DNA of 64,000 nucleotides from Cucurbitaria berberidis CBS 394.84 (Eukaryota; Ascomycota; Dothideomycetes; Pleosporales; Cucurbitariaceae), in the NCBI RefSeq assembly GCF_010015615.1, contig NW_024468935.1, positions 5,363,692 to 5,427,691 of the forward strand. Direction: 5' to 3'. Made by a program: the position numbers and the translations under genes. Shown one piece after another: positions 22,902-34,471 of this stretch; the first letter of the stretch is position 1; every line of letters begins with the position of its first letter. Under the pieces are notes generated by a model. That model was not told where the DNA came from. It made no database searches and saw only the letters and a program-made list of their open reading frames with translations.

Positions 22902-24458
22902 GCACCTGACACCCTGACGAGATCACGAGTGAGGTGAGCTTTGCTCGTCCTTCCTGGTGCAAACCAAATTGCAAGCGAACCTTTCTTTTAGCTTTCAGGA
23001 GTTTTCATAGTGGGGTTCAGAAGCATACTTGTTATTCTCGGTTGAATCAAAGGCTCACAGCATAACCACAACGTCTTGAATGACATATGGCAACCACAGA
23101 TAGAGCATATATGGATCTGGTTAAAACCTCATGTGTACTGCACAATGTTCCCTAATAAATGCAATGAACCGTAACCCATCTCTGTGTTCTCCTAATTAAC
23201 CTTGCAGCATCCTTGAATACAGAACAATATACGCCTCAAGATGCCCCCTTCAAGACCATGACATCCGCAGAAGGATTAAAAGCTCATAATGCCACAATAC
23301 TACTACAAAATGGACTCCTACTCTATCTCTACAAGCCAGTCAACCAAAATGAGCAATAAGCTTGTCTCCTCAACTACAAACAGAAATTCAATGAAATCGA
23401 CATGAAAGTACCTTTGGCACTATCAACACTGGAACTGGATTACGATGAAGAAGAGAAAGACAACGGCGCATACAATAGCAATAATAAGACAAAGAGTTTC
23501 AGGCCTTATCAAGCATAAAATACCTAGTATACCTATAATGCCGCGACGCGATACAGCCTCACTAAGATGGCCTACAATATTACCTTCGATCCCATGCAAA
23601 TTATAACGAACAGAACAATTTCGACAAACTGTAAGACTGTAGCAAGACAGTGCCCTAGGTGGACCGACGTTTTGGAGGAGCAAGAGATGAACTTCCGTTG
23701 AGGGTCTCTTATGCGGAAAACTCATAATAAAATAGACGGCAGGGACGAGCCTTGTGGACTAGATTGGCGAGCTGGGTAAAACGAATGGATTGCCATAATA
23801 TTGGAGGAAATGCCCTTGGGGGCAGCTACATTCTTTTGGTCAACATGCTGCTCTTTCGCTATCTATCTCACGTTGTACGGTTACGAAGCAGTGGACAGCC
23901 ACACTGCTTCTGTCCCGTGTACTTCCTACCGCTCTGTGCTATATCACGATCGATACTTCCACATGCGAATCCCGCAAAGCATCGGTATGATAGTATCGTT
24001 ATGACCCGAGTGATCTTCACTCTGAAAAGGCTTTAGTGATAGCTGTTGATGGCCCTGGTCGAGCTACTCGATATTGCATGGTATCGCTCTGATTTTGATG
24101 CTCTTCGTCCTCAAGATCGAAGCGAGACCAGGACGACGTTACTTGGAGATGATGAATGGTCTCTTGCATTCGTATTGCCATTCCTTTCGCTCATGCGCCT
24201 TGTTATTGAGCACTGTTTCGTCATGTTAGGCGACGCACGTGGTCACCCCCGATTCTTTGAGGCTCCACGCGAATCTTGACCGTCGGACGCGGTGGCGATA
24301 CTGTCTTCCGATCACTTATAACTGCCATCATCCTTTGGATGATTGGTCGGTTCTGGGCCGGTCCTTGACTTGAAGGTTACGCTGCGGATAGTGTAGCTCA
24401 ACTCGCTCACTCTGCTGATTTGAAACATAGTCGTTATCGGCGAGGCACGATATGAGCA
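22902..24458. other. Convergent intergenic, RING gene and WC-2
   Basis: 1.56 kb of 3'-flank DNA, AT-richer than its surroundings at about 23000-23700. Open frames under 101 codons, none recognisable. No repeat or RNA gene seen. Confidence 0.45.
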
Positions 24459-25995
24459 TCAGCTGCTGCCGGTGCTGCTCTGCATCGGGAGGGATGGAGT
24501 GTGCATCATTGCAGTTGCGCCAGGCATGCTACTGCTTGGCCCTTGCTGTTTCTTCTTCTCCTTCTTCGCCCACCGCACTGCAACGCCGTTAGCATACGCT
24601 CTACTACGTTAAGAACCAAGCAACTCACATCCGCATGCATTACATAGAGTCTTGGGCCCAGTCGGACCTTTTCGCCATTCCGGTGAGTCCAGCGTGCCGC
24701 AGTCGGTACAAACATATTCGTCGGCTATCTTGAGCTTCTTCTTCTTGTCTGAGGAGCTCCTGCCTTCACGGTCCAGATTAATTTGTATGCCAGCGTCACC
24801 TCGAATGAGGTTGGGGCTTGCATGTCCGGTACTGATACCCTGCGATCGCTCGCCGTCTTGATACCGCAGACCCGTCAGCATCTCGATCGTCTCTAGGTGA
24901 TTCGTTCCCTCGTATCGTGCCATCTTGTCGTTGATGTTCTCCGTTTTGCTGGCTGCTAGCGCCTCGTCGAGATTCTGCCGTGTGAGAGCGGTATTCGATA
25001 TGGCAGGCTTCGCTGGTGGCGGCATCTGGGCATAGGATGCGGCTTCACTTTCCGTGATGTTCTGTGGCATTTGTGACTCTGAGGGTGTCATGGTGGTAGA
25101 AGCACCGTCCGTCTTTCTTGTCCAATCGTCTTGTTCGTCCTGCTCCTCGCGCTTGAGCTCGGCTATCCGCTTCATCAAGCGCTCATTCTCAATCTTGTGT
25201 TCGAGGAAGGAGTCGAGGAGGGCGGCGTTCTTGGTGGGGTAGGGGCGGGCCATCATGAAGAAGCCGCGACAGTTGAGGCCGTTTGGGGGCGCGAAGGAAC
25301 TCGGCTCGCTGCTTAGGTGGGGGTGGCCATGCGACTCGAAGATGGTGTAGGTCTCGTCCGACTTCTTGAAGCGGTAGAAGAAGCGCAGCGGGTTGCCCGA
25401 CGCTATGGACTCGTTGAACTCTTTGACAAAGATGCCAATGTCGTCGTGGTGGATGAACTCGTTGATGAAGCGGCCCTGGAGGTAGGAGGGCTCCCATCCG
25501 GTCAGCGGCCTGCACGATGGCGAGACGAAGAGGATCCTGCCATCGGGGGTCAGGATGTGAAGGAGGTCGCGCAGCTCTTCTAGCACGCGCTGCGACCAAT
25601 TTCTCCGCTTGGTGAACTCGGTCAAGGTGCTGCCTGAGGGGTTGAGATTGGGGGCCCCGAAGCCCGTAGGCAATGGACCTGCGCCCGCACCCGTCATTTG
25701 GCTATCGCCCATGGGGCCGCAAGCCGATTGAAGCTGCGGGTCATTGAATCCAAAGCCCGTGTTCTGGGGCTCGGCGCCATCGAGCGACGACATGTCGAGG
25801 TCCATTTGCTGCATCACATCGTCCATTGGCAGACTGCTGAAGTCTGCGCGATCCGGGTGCATGGGAAGGCCGGACATGGGCGTGAGGCCCATCTATAAAC
25901 ACAACATCTCAGATCTGAGGGAATGGACCCTTGCTAATATGCTAGTAATGCGGGGGGGTGCGTACCTCAGCACCGCCATTGAGGTAGTGCGCCAT
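24459..25995 (-). CDS. wc-2: White collar 2 homolog (PAS-GATA light/clock factor)
   Basis: Model: complement(join(24459..24577, 24629..25892, 25966..25995)), 470 aa. Exon 1 codes MAHYLNGGAE. A PAS domain (about 115-220) reads LLHILTPDGRILFVSPSCRP, INEFIHHDDIGIF, and FYRFKKSDETYTIFESHGHP. A coiled coil follows (NERLMKRIAELKREEQ). The GATA-type zinc finger reads CTDCGTLDSPEWRKGPTGP and CNACGLRWAKKEKK, split by the last intron just after the second Cys pair; without that splice the finger is destroyed. Family knowledge: WC-2 pairs with the LOV photoreceptor WC-1 to drive blue-light and clock transcription in the nucleus. The single PAS and lack of a LOV GxNCRFLQ motif separate it from WC-1. It is divergent from RAD50. 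Confidence 0.93.
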
Positions 25996-26408
25996 GGCTG
26001 TCCAAACGCACGGGAGCCGGACGGCCTGGGCTCTGCTATGCTATGTGCTATGTGCTATGTTTATCGTAGTGAGGTTACGTGGGAAAAGAAGCGGTGATAG
26101 GGACGGCACGTTGGACCGAGCTGCGGAGGAATGGGATGGGTTTTTTTCGCAGGCATCTGAACAATTGCATGGGCGAGGCGACGGCTAATAATTGCCTCTC
26201 CACACTTCGCCTTGGGAGTCTGACCCCTGCAGCCTGGGCACGTGATGGCGCGACAGCAAACTCGCGTTCAGCTACCAGGCTCCAGCGTCTCTCTCTAGCA
26301 TACTCTCCACCATCCGACAATCAACTGCGTAGTACGCGCACTCCACAACAGAGATACAACCAAGGCAGTGCCGCCAGAGCTCCCCGCGAGCAGCGCGGAA
26401 ACATCAAT
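25996..26408. promoter_or_regulatory. Divergent promoter region, wc-2 / RAD50
   Basis: 413 bp between the wc-2 ATG and the split RAD50 start. A CACGTG palindrome lies at 26239-26244. An open frame of 111 codons on the plus strand runs into ATG TGA at the RAD50 donor; it is taken as leader, not protein. Both genes must draw at least part of their control from here. Confidence 0.55.
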
Positions 26409-29400
26409 ATGTGAGCAAGCAACTGTAACACCCCCAATGCGGCATCTTCCCACTAATCTCAGCGCAGGTGTACGTACCTATACATACTATCAAATCTGAC
26501 ATGGCTTCCACAATGTCCCTTGTCCCCGCATCACTGACTCTACTCTACAGCCAAGATCGATCGGATGATGATACAGGGGTGAGTGGCCTTCATTATAATG
26601 CATCCATCGACACCTACTAATCGACACAGCATCCGCTCCTTCGGCCCCGAGAAAGGAGAAACCATCATCTTCACTGCACCCCTCACCCTCATCGTAGGCT
26701 GGAATGGCTCTGGCAAAACAGTAAGCGGACTACCCAAAAGACAGCCCACGTGACTGACATGTGCGCAAGACCATCATCGAATCGCTCAAGTATGCAACAA
26801 CAGGCGACCTACCCCCGAACAGCAAAACGGGAGGTGCATTCATCCACGACCCAAAGCTGCGAAATGAGAAAGAGGTCCTAGCGCAGGTCAAGCTATCCTT
26901 CCGCTCAACCTCTGGAGTCCGCATGGTCGCCACTCGCAACCTCCAGGTCACGGTTAAGAAGACGGCGAGGAGCCAGAAGACGCTAGAAGGCTCGCTGCTC
27001 ATGATCAAAGATGGCGAGAAGCACTCCATCTCAACCCGTGTCGCCGAACTGGACCAGATCATCCCGCAGTATCTTGGTGTGTCCAAGGCTATCCTAGAGA
27101 ATGTCATCTTCTGCCACCAAGAAGACAGTCTTTGGCCAATGAGCGACCCCTCCACCCTCAAGAAGAAGTTTGATGAGATCTTCGAGGCTCTCAAGTACAC
27201 CAAAGCCATAGACAATATAAAGATGATCCGCAAGACCCAAAACGTCGAGTTGGGTAAGCTCAAGATCATTGAAGCACACGCCAAAGAAGACAAAGACCGA
27301 GCGGCGGCGAGCGAGAAACGACAAGGTGTCCTTTTCGACGAAATCGAGGAGCTGCGGGGCAAGTACGGGAGAGTGGATAAGACTTGCACGGAGGCTCAAC
27401 AGAAGGCCAACAACGCTTACAACCACGCTGCGCGTTTTGAGCAGATTGTCGCACAGCTAAATGGCAAGCGAATCACGTTCGATGCTAACAAGGAGAATGT
27501 TGTTGCCCTTGAAGATAACCTAAAGCACATGGCCGAGTCAGATGAAGAGCTTCAGTCCATGTTGGACCAGTATGAGGAACGTGTCTCTACGTATTTTACA
27601 CAAGCGGACGACCTCCGAAAACAATATGGCGGCCTCCAGCACGACCTAGAACAAGGCCGTCGCTCTCTTGGTGCGAAGCAAGGTGATATCGGAAAGTACG
27701 AAGCACAGAAAGAGCATCATGAAAGTCAAATTCAGCAGCGCGAAAATCACATCAAGGAAGCTGCTAAGCGCCACGGTATCCGTGGTTATGACTACGATGT
27801 CACGGACAAGCAAGTGGCCGACTTCCAGCAGATACTCAGCAAGATGTCCCGAGACCAGAACAAAGCTCTTGACCGCGCTCGAGAAGAGACGCAACGGGAC
27901 CTGCGCGACGCACAGAACGACCTCAACACGCTCAACACGCGCAAGTCTGGTTCGACTCAGAGCAAGGAGTCGTCACGAACCCAAATTATAAATAACGACA
28001 AGCGTGTTGCAGATTTGCAGAAGGCCATGAACCAGATCAAAGCAGACGAAGGCAGCGAGGCTATCCTCGAGAACAAAAAACTAGATGTCGAGCAACAACT
28101 GCAGAGTGCAAACTCATTGGCTGCCTCTGAGCGCTACGACGAGCGCATCCAGGAGGCTTCGAGCAAGGTGCGAACATTGGAAGACCAAAAAGAGCGTTTA
28201 GCGACCGAGCTCGGTGATGCTACGACACAGGCGCGCGAATCCGCTTCAGTCGATGTCAAGCGGGACGACCTACAGACTCAGCAACATAGCTTGGCGACCA
28301 TGAAGAAGGTCCATAATAAGCGGCTATCGCAACTTGTCGATTTAGAGTGGGATCCTGCTACGCTTGAGGCTTCTTTCCAACAAGCGCTATCGGAGAAGAC
28401 CGAGAAAGTCAAAGAAGCAAAGTCTCGCCGAGATATTGCGCAGGCAAAGCTGGACAAGATCAACTTCCAAATGTCGAGCTCTGAGTCCCAGTTGAAGCAG
28501 AGGCGAGCAGAGCTCCAGGAGAATGAAACGATCGTCAAAGACTCTGTCCTAAAAGACGACATATCTGACTTCAATGAAACACTGCAGCTGCTCGAAGACG
28601 ACTACGAGGCCGCCTCTTCCGATAAAGCCAAATTTGAGGCACAAATCGAGTACATGGCCAAGTGCCTAGAGGTAGCCGAGCGAGATAATGTTTGCCGACT
28701 CTGCATGAGGTCACTCCATGATGATCGGTCAGAAGACTTTACGACAGTTGGCTTCGTTCGCAAGCTAAAAGATATCATCAAGAGGGCGGAGATGAACAAG
28801 CAAGGCGACAACGCCCAGGAAATGTTTGCCGAGCTCGAGATAGCCCGGAAAGCGAAGCCTAGCTACGATTTAGCAGTTCGCCTGCGAAAGGCTGACATTC
28901 CTGCGATCCAAACCGAGCTTTCAAAACTTACTTTGGAGCGCGATTCTGTCAACAAGCAGCTCGAAGATCAAGATGCTGTTATTTACGAGTTAGAGGCTGC
29001 CAAACAGGAGGTTGAGTCAATGTCAAAAGAGGTTCAAACAATTGTAGGTTACTACAATAAAGCAAAAGAGCTCGAAGTCCAAATCAAGGAGTTGTCGCAG
29101 AAGCAGAAGTCTGCTGGGCTGTCGCGAGGCATCACTGCAATTCAGACCGACCTAAAGAAGGTCACGGAAGACAGCCGTAACGCTAGAACTGCCCTGGAGC
29201 AGCTGACTGCGGGTCGTGACAAGTCACGTAATCTCATCACCACCCTCGAACTCAGCATACGCGACATCTACGCCGAGCTGAATGACGCACAGTCCAAGCT
29301 GAAGGAGAAACGAGCGCTTGCTGACCGTATCGAAGAGTTCAAGACGGAAAACAACAAGCAGCGAGAAGCGATTCGCGGTTTCGATAAAGACATCGACAAC

Positions 29401-30649
29401 CTAGTTCCTGAGATCGAGCAGGCTCAGTATAAGTACGATGATGTCAACCGGCGAGGCAATGAACGCGTTCAGCGCGCCCATGATGAGGCTTCCAAGCTCT
29501 CTGACAGCCTTCGTCAACTGAGCCAGGCAGACCAGGAAATCAATGCCTATATTGACCGCGGCGGCCCACAACAACTCATACGTACTCACCGGGAAATCGA
29601 GAATCTACAGGGTGAGATTGCTCGGATTGAGACGGACATAGTAGACCTCACTCGCAAGATTAAGAAGATTGAAGAGTCGATGCGCGATACGGAAATGACC
29701 AAACGCTCCATCGGCGACAATTTACGCTACCGCAAAGCGAAGCGCTCTCTCGAAACCCTACAGGTCGAGATCTCGAAGCTGGAGGAGGATGGCGCCGAGC
29801 GAGATAAAGAGCATTACGAACACGAGGCCCAAGTCTGGGATATCCAATACCACACACTCAATTCGGAGAAGATAGGCTTAGAGTCAGATATGAAGAACAA
29901 GGACAGCCAGCTGACCGAGCTCATGGCGGAATACAACAACTTGTACCATGAATCCGCAACGCAGTACCGCGAAGCCCACATCAGAGTCGAAACAACAAAA
30001 GCCGCCATTGAAGACCTCGGACGATATGCTGGTGCACTCGACCAAGCCATCATGAGGTACCATACGCTCAAAATGGAGGAAATAAACCGAATCATCGCAG
30101 AGCTCTGGCGCAACGCTTACCAAGGCACTGACGTAGACACGATCCGTATCGCATCCGATAGCGATGGTAGGGGAAATCGGACCTACAATTATCGCGTCGT
30201 CATGTCCAAGCAAGACACCGAAATGGATATGCGAGGTCGCTGCTCCGCGGGCCAAAAGGTGCTTGCCAGTATCGTTATTCGTTTAGCGCTAGCGGAGTGC
30301 TTTGGCACAAACTGTGGCCTCATCGCGTTGGACGAACCGACGACGAATCTAGACCAGCAGAACATCAAAGGTCTCGCTGAATCGTTGTCGCAGATCATCC
30401 AGATACGCCGCAAACAGGCCAACTTCCAGCTCTTGGTTATTACGCACGATGAGCAGTTCTTGCGCGAGATGAACTGTGCGGATTACACGGATGTGTATTG
30501 GCGTGTGGGCAGGGATGCTAATCAGGAGAGTTATATCGAGAGGCAGAATATCGCTGAGGTAATGGCGCTCCAACCCCCGCTTATGCTTCACCATACTAGG
30601 CATACCCTTATGAATCGGATAGATTTTGACTACTGAACAGGTTTCTTGA
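26409..30649 (+). CDS. RAD50: DNA double-strand break repair protein RAD50
   Basis: Model: join(26409..26410, 26468..26469, 26551..26578, 26630..26720, 26770..30558, 30641..30649), 1306 aa (yeast Rad50 is about 1312). The N-terminal ATPase half has MSKIDRMMIQGIRSFG and Walker A GWNGSGKT (34-41), with an intron just after the last Thr. Long heptad coiled coils flank the zinc hook CRLC (C683, C686). The C-terminal half has the ABC signature CSAGQKVLAS (about 1199) and Walker B LIALDEPTTNLD. It is the SMC-like ATPase of the Mre11-Rad50-Nbs1 complex for break sensing and end resection. The first three exons rest on splice signals and on the conserved N-terminus. If the last intron is retained, 23 other residues replace the final VS and the protein ends at 30636. 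The simplest alternative start is the ATG at 26565. Confidence 0.93.
26468..26469 (+). other. Candidate 2-nt micro-exon (GT) in RAD50
   Basis: Intron A (26411-26467) has a GTGAGC donor, an ACTAATC branch and a GCGCAG acceptor. Intron B (26470-26550) has a GTACGT donor, a CACTGAC branch and a CTACAG acceptor. Between them only GT remains. Joining AT + GT + CC AAG ATC GAT gives ATG TCC AAG ATC GAT, i.e. MSKID, the family N-terminus. No other donor in the region leaves the one-base phase that CCAAGATC needs after an ATG. Confidence 0.55.
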
Positions 30650-30925
30650 TAGCGGCGCGTTCGCTTCATGTCGACTCTCTGAAACAATTCGACCTATTGA
30701 TCTTGCGGCATTTCAGCGTAAGTAGATGATATGTTAGCGACGGCATTTTGGGGCGTTTTCATGGGCATTTATCCTGGCAGGAGTATGGGACCATAGTGGA
30801 GTTCGCGTAGGTATAGCATATGATACCATTTCTGCCAGAGATTTGTCACAATGGCATGCCTATTCACATTCTTCAGACTTTACAATGATCCGTTTGATAA
30901 TCCTACACCCACATCGACCTTGATG

Positions 30926-33270
30926 TTATGCATACCCTCCACCACTCTCCATACCCAACCACACCACAAACGTAGCCTTCCCTTGACCCTGCCCCTGTCC
31001 TTCGCCTCGGACATGTCCTAAGTAAGCACCAAGCTCCTCATCATCGCCCACCTCGACCACCACCTCCCTATCCTGCCCCTCGCCTCTGTACGTGATCAAG
31101 CCCTCCAACTTATGCAAGATAGTGCCTGAGTGCTCTCGCAAAGCCAAGTTGCGCACCTCCGCCACGGAGGGCGCATGCAAAATGGAGAGCCAGACGGTTT
31201 TATTGGGGAAGGGCGTCGTGGAATGTGGGTGTAGGCGGAAGTAAATTGGTAGGGGCATGGGCTGGGTCGGCGATGCAGGATAGTACTGCTGGTTGTGGGA
31301 TGTGTGAGAGTTTTGAGGCCGATGGAGTTGAGGCTGCGGAGCTGGCCGGTATTGATCGTGGTGATGTTGTTGTTGCTGTTGTTGATAAGGGGTTTCGGGA
31401 TGGTGGTATCTGGGGATAGCAGCATCGCTCGCGGCTAGCAACAGACTTGGATCGATCTGCAGATCTGAAGTAGCTGGTATTGCCGGCATGGTGAACTGGC
31501 TCATCTGCGTCGCGTTGGCAGCACTATTGCTTCTGCTCTGCCTGCCCCTGCTCTGCAATATCGACGGTTGGGGTACGACTACTGGCGGCGCAGGGCCTGG
31601 CCCAGGACCTTGATGGACCTGCTTCTTCTTGCTCGGGTCCTTTGCCGCCTTCTCCTGCTGCACCCTCTTCATTACGTCCCTCGCTAGCACCTCCACAGCC
31701 CTTAGTTTTTGCGCATAAGCTGGATCTGCCTCGCCCTGTGCCAACGCGTTGGTGAGGAGCTCCGACTCGTTGACCCAGCCCTGTTTAAGCTCCGTCCAGT
31801 GTTGCTCACCAGCTTCGTGTTTGTTTGTGAAGTGGTCCTCCTTCAGCTTGGCGGCGAAAGCGTTCCGAACGTGGCGTGTTTGCTCAGGGTTCAAGTTGAG
31901 GGTGTTCTTCGCGTCAGCAAGCGTCATTCGCGTCTCCATCGTACGCAGGCGTTTTGTAACATCCATACATATGACATCTAGTGACAGCGCTCTCTGGCCC
32001 TTCGGTCGGAATAGCGCGTCATTGTTCTGCATCACGTCGGGCTCCTGCTGAAAGACGTCCGACAAATGTGCGTTCTCGCGAATGAGCTGTTGCACAATCT
32101 GTGCCCACTTCTCTGGCCCGGCGATGGTCTTCTTGACGAGACCTTCGGCCTTGCAGATCTCGAGGAAGCGCTCGCGGATCTGGCGGTACATGTTGTTGTC
32201 CAATCCGAGATACGCCTTTGCTTCATCGATGGTCGTTTCTGAGGGAAATCGAGGGGGCTCGCCCGGAGCGTCTGCTGGCAACCCAGCCCAGCCGCGTGTC
32301 CGCCGTCGTCGTTTCCGCGCACGCCATTTCTCGTCGCTTTCGACCCGAAGTTGTTCCTGCCGTAGTTGTTTTCGTAGCACTTCTTCTGTGCTCAAAGGCG
32401 CAAGGTCGGGATCTAGGATGAGAGGTTGTGCCTCTTCCGCAGATTCTCCATGTTGTTGGTGTTGTTCCTGGACAGCTTCTTGCTCCTTCTCACTCTCTTC
32501 TTCGCTCGAAGACCCTTCTGCCAGTATTGCATTTGCAAGTTGATTGACCAGCCCCTTCCTAGGCACGACCTTTGGCCGCTTCTTCTTCGATGTCTTCTTC
32601 TGTGCTCCGCCCTCTGTGTTTTGCTTTCTCTTTGGTCTAGGCACACTCTCCCTTAGCAGTAGCTTGAGCCTCAACCGCAGCCTGATCAGCTCGCGGTCGT
32701 TGATCTGGAAGCCTTCAGCCTGCAGGGTATCCACCATGTCCTTCTGCGAGTAGTTCTGCTCCCATAGTACATGGAGGCGGGCGACGAGGGCGGAGTTCTT
32801 GTGCGCTGGGTTTTGTTTGCTTGGGAATTCCCACCGCTACAGAAGGTGTCAGTAGGGCAACTTGAGGTATGTTCAGGCGGCTGGAATTGTATGAGACGGG
32901 TGAGTGCGATGGAGACGTACCTTGAACTGCGTTTGAAAGGCTCGTTTGCTAAAGACATAGTTAGCATTGCGCCCTCTCCACGTGGTGGCTTGTCGGAGGG
33001 ATGTGTAGGCTTCTTAGTTAGATGCTCGGAGATTGTACGGCGTCCCATACAAACAATCCCGCAGTCGACATACCTGGGGGTGAAGCCTCTGATTTCCCAA
33101 TACGATATGACTTCATCAAGGCTTTGTCTCTCCTCGACGTACAGCCTGAAGCACTCAGCTTCCTTGTCATCCCAGTTGTAGACCATGTCAAGAGCCGGGC
33201 CTACTACGGTTGGCGTGGTGGACGCGTCCGCTGCGTGACATGGTGAAAGGCCCGCCATAGCGCCCGCCAA
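30926..33270 (-). CDS. Clr5-domain protein with tandem helical repeats
   Basis: Model: complement(join(30926..32836, 32921..32948, 33074..33270)), 711 aa; a later ATG at 33186 (MVYNWDDKEAE) gives 683 aa and may be the true start. The N-terminal Clr5 domain spans all three exons: YNWDDKEAECFRLYVEERQ, EVISYWEIRGFTP-SKRAFQ, FKRWEFPSKQNPAHKN. Then come a helical part, a Lys/Arg-rich nuclear-type patch and an acidic Gln/Glu stretch. Two copies of an about 100-residue all-helical unit follow (genomic 31934-32236 and 31643-31927). A Pro/Gln/His-rich linker leads to a C-terminal part alternating beta-strands and helices (KTVWLSILHAPSVAEVRNL, LEGLITYRG, FVVWLG), perhaps a ubiquitin/PB1-like fold. Clr5 domains occur in many fungal proteins of unclear, possibly DNA-related role. 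No catalytic residues are evident. Confidence 0.78.
31643..32236 (-). repeat. Two tandem about 100-residue protein repeats in the Clr5 gene
   Basis: The copy at 31934-32236 (…IDEAKAYLGLDNNMYRQIR…) and the copy at 31643-31927 (…LADAKNTLNLNPEQTRHVR…) align without gaps over 56 residues at a constant offset of 103, with about 15 identities including AK, L-L, R, R, F, K, K, AG, W and Q. After an 8-residue gap the units end in DVTKR and DVMKR. DNA identity is too low to see, so the duplication is old. Confidence 0.65.
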
Positions 33271-33587
33271 GCCCTTCGGCTACCAATGCCCCGACTGCGT
33301 GGAGCCCGAAAGGGTTATGCTTCCATTCTACTATTTCTATCTCCCGAAAGTCTAGCTTAGCTTCGAGCCAAATAGTCACAATGGCGTCTTCAAAGATAAC
33401 GCAGTGCTCTGCATGCCTCATCCACCGCCTCGATAGCCTCAATCCTTGCCTTGCGCCTCCACGACCACCTTGAAGTTCCTCCACGACCCCGCCTTGAGCA
33501 ATCCAATACCCCGCCATCCAGACGCACTTGAGACGAATCCGTCTCTATACACTGCAAATGACTCTCTGGAAGCCAGAGTCTGGCGCA
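33271..33587. promoter_or_regulatory. Divergent promoter region, Clr5 gene / LRA1
   Basis: About 317 bp between the two starts (less if LRA1 starts at 33558, more if the Clr5 protein starts at 33186). No clear motif. Confidence 0.45.
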
Positions 33588-34471
33588 ATGGCAGCCCCCC
33601 AGCTCCTCGTTGGCAAGAACATGGCCATTACCGGCGGCGTAACAGGCATCGGCCGCGCCATCGTTCTCGGCTACCTGGCTCACGGCGCACATGTCGCAGT
33701 AAACCATCTTGGCGACGCAAGATCGTCTTCACTATTCCAGTCGCTGATCGAAGAGGCCATAAAAAGTTTAAAGATCAGTAAAGAGGATGTAGAGAAGCGG
33801 TTAATAGAGGTACCAGGCGACGTAGGAAACCCTGAGACGGGGAAGCAGTTGATCAAGGCCGTGGTGGAGAAATGGGGACGGCTAGACGTGGTAGTGAGCA
33901 ATGCCGGAATTTGCGAGTTCAAGGAGTTCTTGGAGTACGCATAACCTTCCTAATCTCCCTATGTCCCCTGTTCTTAACAACTCTTGTGCTGACGATATTG
34001 TGTTGTAGAATCACACCAGAAATCTGGAACGCCACCCTCACCACAAACCTAACGGGCGCTTTCAACACCATCCAAGCCGGCGCCCGGCAACTCGCCTCCC
34101 AAACACCCCCCGGTGGTTCTATAATCGGCATCTCGTCCATCTCCGCGCTTGTCGGTGGTGCCTTCCAGGGCCACTACACGCCTACGAAAGCAGGCGTGCT
34201 TTCGCTCATCCAGTCGTCTGCTTGCGCTCTAGGCGAACATGGGATAAGGTGCAATGCGTTGTTGCCGGGGACCATCAAGACGCAGCTCAATGAGAAGGAT
34301 CTCGAGGATCCTGAGAAGAGGAAATACATGGAGGGCCGGATACCGTTGGGTAGAACAGGTGTACCGAGTGATCTTGCTGGACCTGCAGTCTTCCTCGGTA
34401 GCGATCTTAGTAGCTACGTCAATGGTGCCCAGCTCTTGGTTGACGGAGGACTGTTCGTCAATCTGCAATGA
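33588..34471 (+). CDS. LRA1: L-rhamnose 1-dehydrogenase (SDR family)
   Basis: Model: join(33588..33934, 34009..34471), 269 aa; an in-frame ATG at 33558 would add ten residues. Classic short-chain dehydrogenase: cofactor loop ITGGVTGIGRAI, VSNAGICEFKEFLE, active site ISSISALVGGAF with Tyr about 172 and Lys about 176 in YTPTK. The C-terminal half (RCNALLPGTIKTQLNEKDL, DPEKRKYMEGRIPLGR, VNGAQLLVDGGLFVNLQ) is very close to yeast LRA1, which oxidises L-rhamnose to L-rhamnono-1,4-lactone with NAD(P)+, the first step of the fungal non-phosphorylating rhamnose pathway. The 74-bp intron (GTACGC to TTGTAG) rejoins FLE-ITPE. Other sugar dehydrogenases share the fold, but the tail match is strong. An LRA2-like lactonase gene lies 14 kb downstream. 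Confidence 0.82.

Noticed and set aside
26079..26414. Open frame ending at the RAD50 first donor, as an N-terminal extension of RAD50
   Set aside because: RAD50 N-termini are strongly conserved and start MS(K/A)I; the frame runs into a stop at the ATG TGA and has no Rad50-like content. Treated as leader.
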